Shown here piece by piece: positions 43,784-51,729 of a DNA stretch of 64,000 nucleotides. Source of the stretch: Ichthyophis bannanicus. Lineage: Eukaryota; Chordata; Amphibia; Gymnophiona; Ichthyophiidae. The DNA lies in assembly GCA_033557465.1 (NCBI GenBank), contig CM066034.1, forward strand, positions 986,893,637 through 986,957,636, in the 5' to 3' direction. Both the position numbers and the translations under genes were made by a program. The notes below the pieces were generated by a model that was not told where the DNA came from, did no database searches, and worked only from the letters and a program-made list of their open reading frames with translations. The stretch's first letter is position 1. Every line of letters begins with the position of its first letter.

Positions 43784-44169
43784 CCTCCCCTTTCCCCCCC
43801 CTCCCCCCCCTTCCCTCCCCCCTTCCCCTTAGCCCCCCTCCAACACCTGGAGGTCTCCGGCAGAGTAGTGCCCATCGACCAGAGGCAACTTCCTAGAACC
43901 CCCTCCCGCCCCACACCCTCCCCCTTCCCCCATCCGACCCTGCTCCTCTCCCCCCTCCCCAACCTCACTCCCCGCCACTGCAATCCCACACCCCTCTCAC
44001 CCCATCCCCCCTTCCTCATCACTCCAGCAACTCCCCCCTCCCTCCGCCCCCCACCTCACCCCTACAACCCCCACAGCAAATACAACATAACTAAAACAGG
44101 AGAACATATGGACTACTGTACCAAGCCCTTAACAATGAATGACATAGAGTCCCAGGGCCCACCCAGCCC

Positions 44170-45213
44170 TCATGTATTCCCACTCCTGTCAGCGCGGGCC
44201 GATTGCTCCGCCTCCACCTCCTCGGGGCTTCGACTCCGCTTCTCTCCACTCCGCCGGCTCGCTGTCCCCTCTTCTGCCCGGGCGCTTTCCTGGCGATCAC
44301 CCTGCAATCCATTGTCCAGCCCCACCAGCTTCAGTGCTGCTAACGCTTCAACTACAGAATGTGCCTTCCAATTCTTGAGTCCCACAGTAAATAAAAGTCT
44401 GAACGGATATAGCCAGCGGTACCGGACATTTTCCTTGCGCAGAATACTCGTGACTTGCTGCATTTCCCGCCTCCTCTGCAGAGTTCCCACTGCCAAGTCA
44501 GGGTATAACTGCAAAGGATATCCTTGCCACACAAACTCCTTACTAGTGCGGGTCAACGTAAGAATCCGCTCCTTAAGCTTATAATCCTCCAGGCACAAAA
44601 CAATGTCTCGTGGGCGATTCGGTCTGCTAGGACCTAGGGCTCGGTGGGCTCTTACCAATTTTAGCTCCAGCGGCTCCGGCTCCGCCCCCAGCTCCGTTAA
44701 AACAGCCCGGATGACCGCTTGCGCCACTTTCTCTCCATCCAGGAACAACTCCTCCTCTGGTACCCCGCGAATGCGCAGATTATTTCTGCGGGACCGGTTC
44801 TCCAAGTCCTCCACTTTCAGTACCATCTGCTCCTTCCAGACCTCCAACTCTGTAAGCTTACAGTCCACTCCCGCTTGTTTTGTCTCCAGGCGCTCCATGT
44901 GCTGCTCCTGCTCGGCTACTTTGTTCGCCGCCTCCCCCAGTTCTTCTCTCAGCGTGGCACACATGTCGCCAACTTCGGCCTTTACTGCCTGTAGCTCAGT
45001 TTTAATTTCGCCAAACCAGCCACATAACTCCGCTCGCGTCACATTCTGCACCACCATCTCCCCCGTCTCTGGGGCCTCACTCCGCAGCCCCTTTCGCTCC
45101 AGAGCCACACCATTTCCTGCGCTGGTGCCCGCCATTTTTTTCTCCCTGCTCCCGGACTTTGCGCTAGCGTAGGCAAACTCCTTCAGGTCCGCCGCTTTCT
45201 TTCTCGTCGCCAT
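44170..45213 (-). CDS. L1-D ORF1 protein (intact frame)
   Basis: 347 codons, ATG at 45213 (MATRKKAADLKEFAYASAKS). Residues about 60-140 are heptad-rich (IKTELQAVKAEVGDMCATLR and following), the trimerising coiled coil. From about 140, DLENRSRRNNLRIRGVPEEE opens the RRM. RPRDIVLCLEDYKLKERILT and LYPDLAVGTLQRRREMQQVT to RKENVRYRWLYPFRLLF form the C-terminal nucleic-acid-binding domain. The tail is rich in Arg/Ser/Glu. It is a non-specific RNA chaperone of the L1 particle. Uninterrupted although ORF2 of the same copy is broken. Confidence 0.88.
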   Translation of the reverse strand: MATRKKAADLKEFAYASAKSGSREKKMAGTSAGNGVALERKGLRSEAPETGEMVVQNVTRAELCGWFGEIKTELQAVKAEVGDMCATLREELGEAANKVAEQEQHMERLETKQAGVDCKLTELEVWKEQMVLKVEDLENRSRRNNLRIRGVPEEELFLDGEKVAQAVIRAVLTELGAEPEPLELKLVRAHRALGPSRPNRPRDIVLCLEDYKLKERILTLTRTSKEFVWQGYPLQLYPDLAVGTLQRRREMQQVTSILRKENVRYRWLYPFRLLFTVGLKNWKAHSVVEALAALKLVGLDNGLQGDRQESARAEEGTASRRSGEKRSRSPEEVEAEQSARADRSGNT

Positions 45214-45348
45214 TCAGCAGACCAAATGTTCCTCCACCACCGGTGGCGTTTGCTCTCCGTTTCCCGTGTCGGCAATGGGGGAAATTCTCTAACTTATCAA
45301 GCTGCCCTGCGGAGCTCACCGTTTAAGCTGCCATACCAGTCGATGACC

Positions 45349-45359
45349 TAGTGAAACTA
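45349..45359. repeat. L1-D target-site duplication, right copy
   Basis: tagtgaaacta, identical to 39637-39647. Confidence 0.8.
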
Positions 45360-45520
45360 TTTTTAAGCCCATTATGTTTTAAGAGAGAAGGAAAGTGTAA
45401 TGAAAAGTATGTGTTTAATCTTAACTAAATATTAGTTCCTAATCTCTGCTGAAATAAAACCGCCACCCCCCTCAAACCCTCACATGAGAACCTATCCCAA
45501 ACCACCCCCCACCCAACACT
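45360..45520 (-). mobile_element. L1-C fragment 4 (ORF2 start and upstream)
   Basis: The minus-strand ATG at 45372 begins MGLKIVSLN, and joined across L1-D reads on as MNGLKHPVMYY, the canonical start of an L1-type endonuclease. The C-rich stretch to the right (45455-45520) may be the spacer upstream of ORF2. The fragment ends at a SINE tail. Confidence 0.65.
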
Positions 45521-45524
45521 GCCA

Positions 45525-45580
45525 CGAAAACTGAGACAGCTAGGTCGCTAGGAGTCAGCACTGACTTGATGGCACACAAA
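45525..45580 (+). mobile_element. 5S-SINE tail fragment
   Basis: gctaggagtcagcactgact followed by tgatggcacaca matches the 3' part of the 5S-derived SINE at 3309-3510 (gccaggagtcagcatttact and following). The 5S head is absent. Confidence 0.6.
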
Positions 45581-45839
45581 AAGGGCATGTTAACAGCTAA
45601 TGTTAATTTACCCAAAAATCATACTGCCTCGTGCAATCCTTTGGCTATCACACATTTGCAAGATCCTGACATTTCAATGCAATCAAAGAAATTAAAGAAC
45701 ATTATCAAAATCTACAGACTACTGCTTCTAGCAATCATTGACCAGGGCTGTTCCCAAAAAACCCCAAACAAACCTTTTAGCGATCAACTGTTCTGAAAAT
45801 GCACAAAGAAATTGTTTAAACCTGGATCCTAAATTGTAA
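45581..45839. other. No gene recognised
   Basis: AT-rich sequence with a 76-codon plus-strand frame (45566-45796) lacking recognisable motifs. Treated as chance. Confidence 0.4.
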
Positions 45840-46415
45840 TTTGGTCACAATTTACACAGAGTAACTAAGCCTAATAAAACCGAAAAAACTCTGTAATATA
45901 GTTTGAAAATCTGGCACATTCACTTGTGGGTCAGAGGGCAAAAAACAGCAATAGCTACCACAATTCTACAATGGAAGCTAACGTGGTCTCAGTATTATTA
46001 GACAGGAACACAACGCTTCAAATTCACTGTCATAGGATTTACATCAATGACCACACTATATAGCTTCCATTTTTTAACCAGTGTTATTGATAAAATGCTC
46101 CCTCCTTCCACAGGAAAATAGTCGAAAAAATTAGTTTGCTTAGCTTAGAATGATCGAGCTTCAACTTCAATCGAACAGCACAGCTGATATCTTATTTGCA
46201 CAGCTGCTGTCTTATTCTCCCGACGCTACCCAGCGCTTGGCGTTTCGCCACTTAGGGTTCTTCAGGGGAGTTGCTAAGACACTATGACAAAAAAGTTTTT
46301 GTTTAGTTCACGCCATTATCTCAACGTTGTAAAATTTTAACATATCAACTCCACTTAGGGGTCGACCTCACAAGATGAGGACATCATCGTGAGCCCGGGT
46401 TGTTAATCTATGTAG
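45840..46415 (-). mobile_element. Probable Penelope-like element terminus
   Basis: Non-coding sequence around a hammerhead-ribozyme fold (46217-46270, minus strand). Hammerheads of this minimal type are characteristic of the terminal repeats of Penelope-like retroelements. The phrase ccctaagtgg appears both inside the ribozyme and about 80 bases upstream on the minus strand (46340-46360). No reverse transcriptase or GIY-YIG domain is seen, so only a terminal piece remains. The family assignment is inference. Confidence 0.45.
46217..46270 (-). ncRNA. Hammerhead ribozyme, slightly degenerate
   Basis: On the minus strand, in order: stem I 5' strand CTCCC; core CUGAAGA (fits CUGANGA); stem II ACCCTAAGTGGC; core GAAA; stem III beginning CGC and closing GCG; cleavage triplet ending GUC; stem I 3' strand GGGAG. 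Stem I pairs perfectly over five bases, and stem III pairs ACGC with GCGU plus an inner CCA/TGG. The first stem II pair is A-C instead of G-C, so activity may be reduced. Self-cleavage would occur after the GUC. Confidence 0.65.
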
Positions 46416-46417
46416 TT

Positions 46418-46570
46418 CTCCGGGAACAAGCAGGAAGTCAGCCCTCGCATATGGCTGACATGGACGCCGAACAAGCCTGCATGGAGCAAATCCCCAGCTT
46501 TCAAAGAAAGTTTTTGGGAGTTACTACCAGGCATGCGTGTTCCCCTTCCCGCCCAAAGGAGCCATCTTGC
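46418..46570 (+). repeat. DIRS-B left inverted terminal repeat
   Basis: Includes agcaggaagtcagccctcgc, ccccagctttcaaagaaag and ggagccatcttgct. Reverse complements of these lie at 59140-59247 and 60767-60837, the right repeat being split by the 1.5-kb insert. Confidence 0.75.
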
Positions 46571-46813
46571 TCAGTCTCCTTTTTTCCGCGGAGCCCATCA
46601 GCCATAGTCTGTCCCTGTCCTGGGAAAAAATTGAATCATCTTGCCTTAATGGCTGTTTTCTTTTCCGGTTAGCCCCGGTACCAGGTCAGCCCTCTCTCTT
46701 TCTTTTTTTCTTTTCTCTTCTTTCGATTTATCCTTTTGGGCGCCCCGCCCTTATTTTCTCTTGCTGGCAGCCCGAAGGGTCTTCGACCTTGCTTGGGGTC
46801 CTTTTTCCCCCCC

Positions 46814-48690
46814 ATGGTTACCAGTGGGTTCAAAAAGTGCTATAGGTGCAAGAAAATTATGCCCCTCACTGATGCGCACGACTGCTGCCTCCAGTGCCTC
46901 AGCCCGGCCCACGGCCCGGCAGTCTGTGGCCTCTGCAAAATGATGTCCTTGAAGGCCTTGAGAAGCCGCCAGCAGCAGCATGGAAAAATTCCCCCATACC
47001 TCCGAAAGCCAGGACCTCGTTTGAGGCCTCCAGGCCTCAGGAGAAACGCTCCGAACGCGAGTGTCATTGAGGGACCTCAGAGAGGGGGTCCCCCCCCTGA
47101 CGGAACCGCGTCTGGGTGGTACAGAATGGCCAGGTCCCTCACAGGGCCGGTCGCAGAGCCCCGAGCGCTGGCTCGAGTTGTCTGAGAAAGAGCACCCAGC
47201 CAAGCTTCCCCGGAAGGACACGGCTGCGGACCGGCCCTAGCAAGTGCATCCTATCCTAATTGGCCCGAGTACATCGATGCCTGAGTCGGATCTTGCTGAG
47301 CCTCCAGAACTGATGTCCAGGATGGTGTCCTTGGAACGCAGGATCACTGCCTTCCTGAAGAAGCAGCGGGCGCTGGTATCCGGCAAGTCCAGTTCCTCCA
47401 CCCAGACCACCAGGTGTTCGACGTTGACTTCGACCCCGGAGGCTGAGCTGATCCTTGAAGCCCTGCGGGCTCGATTAGATCCTCAGCCGCGGTCCTGCTC
47501 GGTCTCCCGTTCCTCGGGACGGAGGTTGTCGCTGGCAAGCCAGCGAGCGCCAGAGCAGATGGCGCCAGACCCCTTGGAGCCCGAGGAATGTCACCTGTCT
47601 TCGTCGTAGGTCTCCGCTTGGGAGTCCGAAGACTAGGTGTCACCGGACACTCACCTTCACCGAGATGTCCTATCTGATTCCCCAGTATCAGAACCTCTGA
47701 GAAGATCCCCTCAGAGGACATGACTTTTCGGGACTTGTCCAAGGCTTTGGCTTTCCCCACAGAATCTAAGGAGGATCCTTGAGCAGATGAACTCGAGAGC
47801 CTCCAATTCAAGGCTCCCCCTCAGGGAAGCCCTCATGGTGCCCATCCCTCCTATCCTGGAACACCTCATGCTCCACATGTTGGAAACACCGGCGTCAATG
47901 CAGGTGATCAGCAAGCGGCTGGACTCGATGTATGAGGTACGTTGGAGCCCTGGGTTTCAAAAGTCACAACTGCCGCATAATTCCATGGTGGTGGAATCGG
48001 CCATGCGTCGACTAAAAAATCAGAAGATGCATTCCTCGGTGCCACCCGGCAGGGAGCCCGCACCTTGGATGCCCTCGGCAGGAAATGTTACCAGGGCGCA
48101 ATGCTGAATTGCCAGATTCAGGCCTACCAGCTGTACATGGGCATGAACCTGAGGGACCTAACAAAGGAGATTGCCAGGTTCTCAGCTGGTCTCTCCGAGG
48201 AGCCTTTGCAGTGCTTCAAAGGTCTATCCAGAGCCATCAGTGAATGCTCCAAATACATGTCTCGAGCGGCCTATGACTGGTTTGAGTCGGCGGCCAGGGT
48301 AGCCGCAGTGGGCATCGGTGCACACCGCCAGGCCTGGCTACAGTTGTCAGACCTCGAGCAATGGGTAGAAGACAAGTTGGTGGTTGTCTCATGTCATAGG
48401 GAGAACCTCTTCAGCAAACCCATTACTGACAAAGCCGCTGACCTGGAGACAGAGTTCATGATGGAGGACTAGGCTCTCTAAGAAGACCTTGGCCCCTTCC
48501 TGAAAGAAGGGCCTGGGTAAAAAGCCCTTCTACCCGAGGAAATCCACTGCATACTGAAATTACCCCCCTTATCAGGCCTCCCCAGCAGTGGCAGCAGGCC
48601 AAGGGACAAGGGCATGGCCCATGTAAGCAGAAGGCTCCCAAGCCCCAGACTTCGACTCCGGCCCAGCCTGGTGGGAGCTTTTGACTCCTG
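46814..48690 (+). pseudogene. DIRS-B gag-like ORF, broken
   Basis: ATG at 46814 (MVTSGFKKCYRCKKIMPLTD) with the same cysteine cluster layout as DIRS-A (CYRC, CLQCLSPAH, CGLC). Frames then shift: LMSRMVSLERRITAFLKKQR (47244-47609), PPILEHLMLHMLETPASMQV and KRLDSMYEVRWSPGFQKSQL (47787-48107), LNCQIQAYQLYMGMNLRDLT and AYDWFESAARVAAVGIGAHR (48065-48472). These correspond block by block to DIRS-A gag. At least four frameshifts. Confidence 0.82.
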
Positions 48691-48777
48691 CAGCATGGCC
48701 CCTCTCCCACAGGAGGTCGGCTCAACCTGTATGCCCATAGGTGGGGAGCTGTCATCACCAATGCATGGGCATTACAG

Positions 48778-49261
48778 GTGATAACCCTCCTTTATCTCCT
48801 CCGTCTAGCCGAAGTGTCTCCGCATTATTTCCCTGGAGAGCCCCTCCGGCCTCCCCTTCACTGGGACCTTCTTTTGAAGGAGTTGGCAGGTCTTGAGGAC
48901 CGATTGGTGGAACCAGTGCCCCACCATCTCAATGGCAAGGGGTTCTGCTCCAGGTACTTTCTTGTGCCAAAGAGGACAGGGGGCCTAAGGCCCATCCTCA
49001 ACCTGTGCAACCTCAATAGATTCCTGGTGAGGGAGAAGTTTAAGATGCTCTCCCTTGGAACATTGCTGCCTTACCTCCATCAGGGAGACTGGCTAATGCT
49101 CCTTAGACCTAAAGGATGCTTATACACACATCCTAATCCACCCGAACCATAGGCAGTACCTACGCTTTATGGTAGGGGGGCCATCATTTTCAATACAGGC
49201 TGCTTCCTTTCGGCCTCGCCTCGGCTCCCAGGGTATTCACAAAGTATTCTAGCAGCTCTGC
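48778..49261 (+). pseudogene. DIRS-B reverse transcriptase, N-terminal part
   Basis: GFCSRYFLVPKRTGGLRPIL, LNRFLVREKFKMLSLGTLLP (48778-49152), then frameshifts and, near 49200, LLPFGLASAPRVFTK. Cut here by the CR1 insertion. The YLDD segment that should follow (about 45 codons in A2) is on neither side. Confidence 0.82.
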
Positions 49262-50089
49262 TGATTTACCTTTTCAATGCCTCGTTGGAGTTGGGAGTGG
49301 TGCCAAAGGACTGGAGAGAGACTCATGTGGTGCCTTTACACAAAAGTGGAAGTAAGGATGTGGTTGAAAATTACAGGCCAGTTAGTTTAACTTCGGTGGT
49401 GAGTAAATTATTGGAAACGCTGCTGAAAGAGAAAATAGTGAGGTTTCTGGAGTCCAGCAGATTACAGGATCCGAGGCAGCATGGATTCACCAGAGGCAGG
49501 TCTTGTCATACAAATCTGATTGATTTCTTTGACTGGGTGACCAGGGAGTTGGACCGAGGGAGAGCTCTAGATGTGGTGTATTTAGATTTCAATAAAACCT
49601 TTGACACCATTCCTCACAGGTGACTTATAGACAAACTGAGCACCATAGGGATGGCCCCTAAAGTTACTGCTTGGGTTAGAAATTGGTTGAGTGGGAGGTG
49701 ACAAAGAGTACATGTCAATGGAGGATGTTACCAGTTGTGTGCCCCAGGGATCTGTCCTTGGTATTCTTTTTAACATCTTTGTTAGCGATATAGCGGAAGG
49801 GCTGTCATTGGGTAAGGTTTGCCTCTTTGCGGATGATACGAAAATCTGCAATAGAGTAGACACCCAGGAAGGTGTAGATAACATGAGGAGGAATCTAGCT
49901 AAGCTTGAAGAATGGTCTATAATTTGACAGATGGGATTTAATGTTAAAAAAATGTAATGTCATGCATTTGGGCTGCAGCAATCCAGGGGAGCAATATAGT
50001 ACTTTTGTCCACTAAAGAAGAGCAGGACCTAGGCATGGTTGAGTCTGATGATCTTAAAGTAGCTAAACAGGTAGAAAAGGTGACAGCAA
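49262..50089 (+). mobile_element. CR1 LINE plus-strand copy 2, left part
   Basis: 5'-truncated: SLELGVVPKDWRETHVVPLH, ENYRPVSLTSVVSKLLETLL, QHGFTRGRSCHTNLIDFFDW, VVYLDFNKTFDTIPHR (to 49623), then VTSCVPQGSVL and VCLFADDTKICN (49691-49927). The catalytic FADD is present, with only a few indels and stops. Cut by L1-E after 50089 and continued at 55730. Confidence 0.88.
50073..50089. repeat. L1-E target-site duplication, left copy
   Basis: agaaaaggtgacagcaa, identical to 55713-55729 (17 bp, no mismatch). Confidence 0.92.
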
Positions 50090-50233
50090 GGAGGAAGTGA
50101 CGTCACCGACCGGGATGGCGGCTTAGAAGAGCAGCTCCTTCGGGACGCGTTACATTAAGCGATTTTTGGCAGCATTGGGCCTCCCACAGTAGTAGAAAGT
50201 GAAGGATTTGGTGCACGACTACCCCAGGTCTGG
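50090..50233 (+). promoter_or_regulatory. L1-E 5' UTR / putative internal promoter
   Basis: The first 35 bases contain TGACGTCA (50098-50105), a consensus CRE/ATF site, and gatggcggc (50114-50122), a YY1-like motif in the position where YY1 sets L1 transcription start in mammals. Equivalents occur at the 5' ends of L1-B (TGATGTCA, catggcggc) and L1-D (gtcatcgac, tatggcagc). Promoter function is inferred from this conservation. Confidence 0.6.
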
Positions 50234-51271
50234 ATGTTAGCACGCGAGAAATTGCAAAAGTACCGCTCCTCTTACGCACCTCTGGAACTTCGTGCCGAGA
50301 AGGCCGCACAGGCGGAGACAGTGATGGCGGATGAAATAGAAGACGCGGAGGAGCAGTGTACCAAGGGGGATCTCTGGAGATGGTGTCGGGAGATTAAAGC
50401 TGAAGTACTAGGGGTCAAATCGGATGTCAAAGAACTGTTAACTGAGCTCCGGCAAGATATGCAGACTCTGGGACATAGGGTGGAAATTCTGGAGACGCAC
50501 GTGGACGACATGGTGACTGCCGTGGAGACGGTACGGGACCTGAACAATCAATGGCAGGGCACAGTGGAAGATCTGCGAGAGAAAATTGAGGATTTAGAAA
50601 ATCGCTCTCGCCGCTGCAATCTCCGCATACGAGGGGTCCCGGAGGAAGACCAGTACAAACAGGCGGTCTCAGTAGTCCGCGATATTTGCGGAGCTGTCTT
50701 GGCGGCCGAAAACTTGCCGGAATCCACACCGGTGGGAGAAATTGGCATCGAGCGGGCGCATCGAGCGCTTCGCTCTCCGCCGGGTAATAGACCCCGTGAT
50801 ATCATCGCTTGTCTCACAAGTTTCCCTATCAAGGAGAAAGTTTTACGAGCAGCATCGCGAGGAGGGACACTAAAGTGGCATGGATGCTCAGTGGAAATTT
50901 TCCAGGACTTAGCGCCCCAGACATTACAGCGTCGGAAGGCCATGCGCCCGGTGACTGAATATCTAAGACGGGAAAACATCAAATACAAATGGCTCTTCCC
51001 TTTTGCTTTACAATTTGAAGTTGCAGGCCAATCTCGGAGAATTAAAACTGCTATAGAGGCGTGGAGCGTTTTGGAGAAGGCTGAGGCCCCGCGCCTACCT
51101 ACGAGCACTATTCCACCCAAGGCCTTATCCTCTGCACAGCAGCAGGCGCTAGTGTGGGAAAAGCTGAAGTGGCATCGTGTCCCGGCACGGGGCCGCAGGC
51201 TGCAGCGCACCTCCGGGGAGCATTGTCCGCGGGGAGAGTCTGAGCCCGATGGCACAACGCCAGCAACATGA
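50234..51271 (+). CDS. L1-E ORF1 protein (intact)
   Basis: 345 codons from ATG 50234 (MLAREKLQKYRSSYAPLELR); a later ATG (MADEIEDAEEQ, codon 31) is possible. Residues about 45-125 form a coiled coil (LTELRQDMQTLGHRVEILET). DLENRSRRCNLRIRGVPEED at about 118-138 opens the RRM. RPRDIIACLTSFPIKEKVLR and DLAPQTLQRRKAMRPVTEYL to RENIKYKWLFPFALQF form the C-terminal domain. A basic tail (RVPARGRRLQRT) follows. It binds and packages its own RNA as a trimer. No stops or frameshifts. Confidence 0.92.
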   Translation: MLAREKLQKYRSSYAPLELRAEKAAQAETVMADEIEDAEEQCTKGDLWRWCREIKAEVLGVKSDVKELLTELRQDMQTLGHRVEILETHVDDMVTAVETVRDLNNQWQGTVEDLREKIEDLENRSRRCNLRIRGVPEEDQYKQAVSVVRDICGAVLAAENLPESTPVGEIGIERAHRALRSPPGNRPRDIIACLTSFPIKEKVLRAASRGGTLKWHGCSVEIFQDLAPQTLQRRKAMRPVTEYLRRENIKYKWLFPFALQFEVAGQSRRIKTAIEAWSVLEKAEAPRLPTSTIPPKALSSAQQQALVWEKLKWHRVPARGRRLQRTSGEHCPRGESEPDGTTPAT

Positions 51272-51681
51272 AGGACGCAGTGACCTGCACATTTATTGGA
51301 ACTTCTCTTTCATCCTCTTTGGCGGGCGAAAGGGACTAGCTGATTGAGTGGCAGCTCCCTCGCCAAGCTGAGCAGAGGTAGAATTTAGCGGGGGAAGGGG
51401 GGGAATTTAACCCCCCTTTTTTCTCTTTCTGTTTTATTTGACTTGATGTTATAATGTGCATAGTATATAACTCACACTGCTATAGGGGAGCTCGGGTAAC
51501 GGGAGAACTTTCATTTCAAGGGGAAGAGATTGGTGGCGGGGAGGCCCATAAGGTAAGCGAGCGGCTAGTCCCGGCGGTGAGACAATTCCTCCGAGGAAGT
51601 GCACAGGATTGAGGCCTGTGGTGAGAATGATGGGGGGGAGGGAGGGTGGGGGGAAAGGGTGGGAAGGGGTAAGTTTTAGGA
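51272..51681 (+). other. L1-E inter-ORF spacer
   Basis: About 410 bases with several G-runs (gggggaaggggggg near 51391, gggggggagggagggtgggg near 51631). No ORF. The G-rich character is shared with the spacers of L1-B and L1-D. Confidence 0.6.
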
Positions 51682-51729
51682 TTGGTTGCTTTTTTGACTG
51701 TTTATTGCATGGTCCCCGGTGTCTCTCCG

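Larger units (their letters stand above)
39648..45348 (-). mobile_element. L1-D: full-length L1-type LINE, minus strand
   Basis: 5.7 kb with poly-A (plus-strand T tract 39648-39663), a polyadenylation signal (tttatt on plus, 39674), a 3' UTR that is almost pure C/A on the plus strand (39720-39970), ORF2, a C-rich spacer (43785-44080), an open ORF1 and a 5' end with gtcatcgactggtatggcag. Inserted into L1-C at its ORF2 start. Confidence 0.9.

Noticed and set aside
43655..44584. 309-codon proline-rich plus-strand ORF
   Set aside because: Produced by the C-rich strand of the L1-D spacer and the antisense of ORF1; compositional artefact.
45566..45796. 76-codon plus-strand ORF between SINE tail and Penelope-like terminus
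   Set aside because: No recognisable motif, no splice context, AT-rich; likely chance.
50548..51255. 235-codon minus-strand ORF opposite L1-E ORF1
   Set aside because: Shadow of an intact ORF1; no independent motifs.
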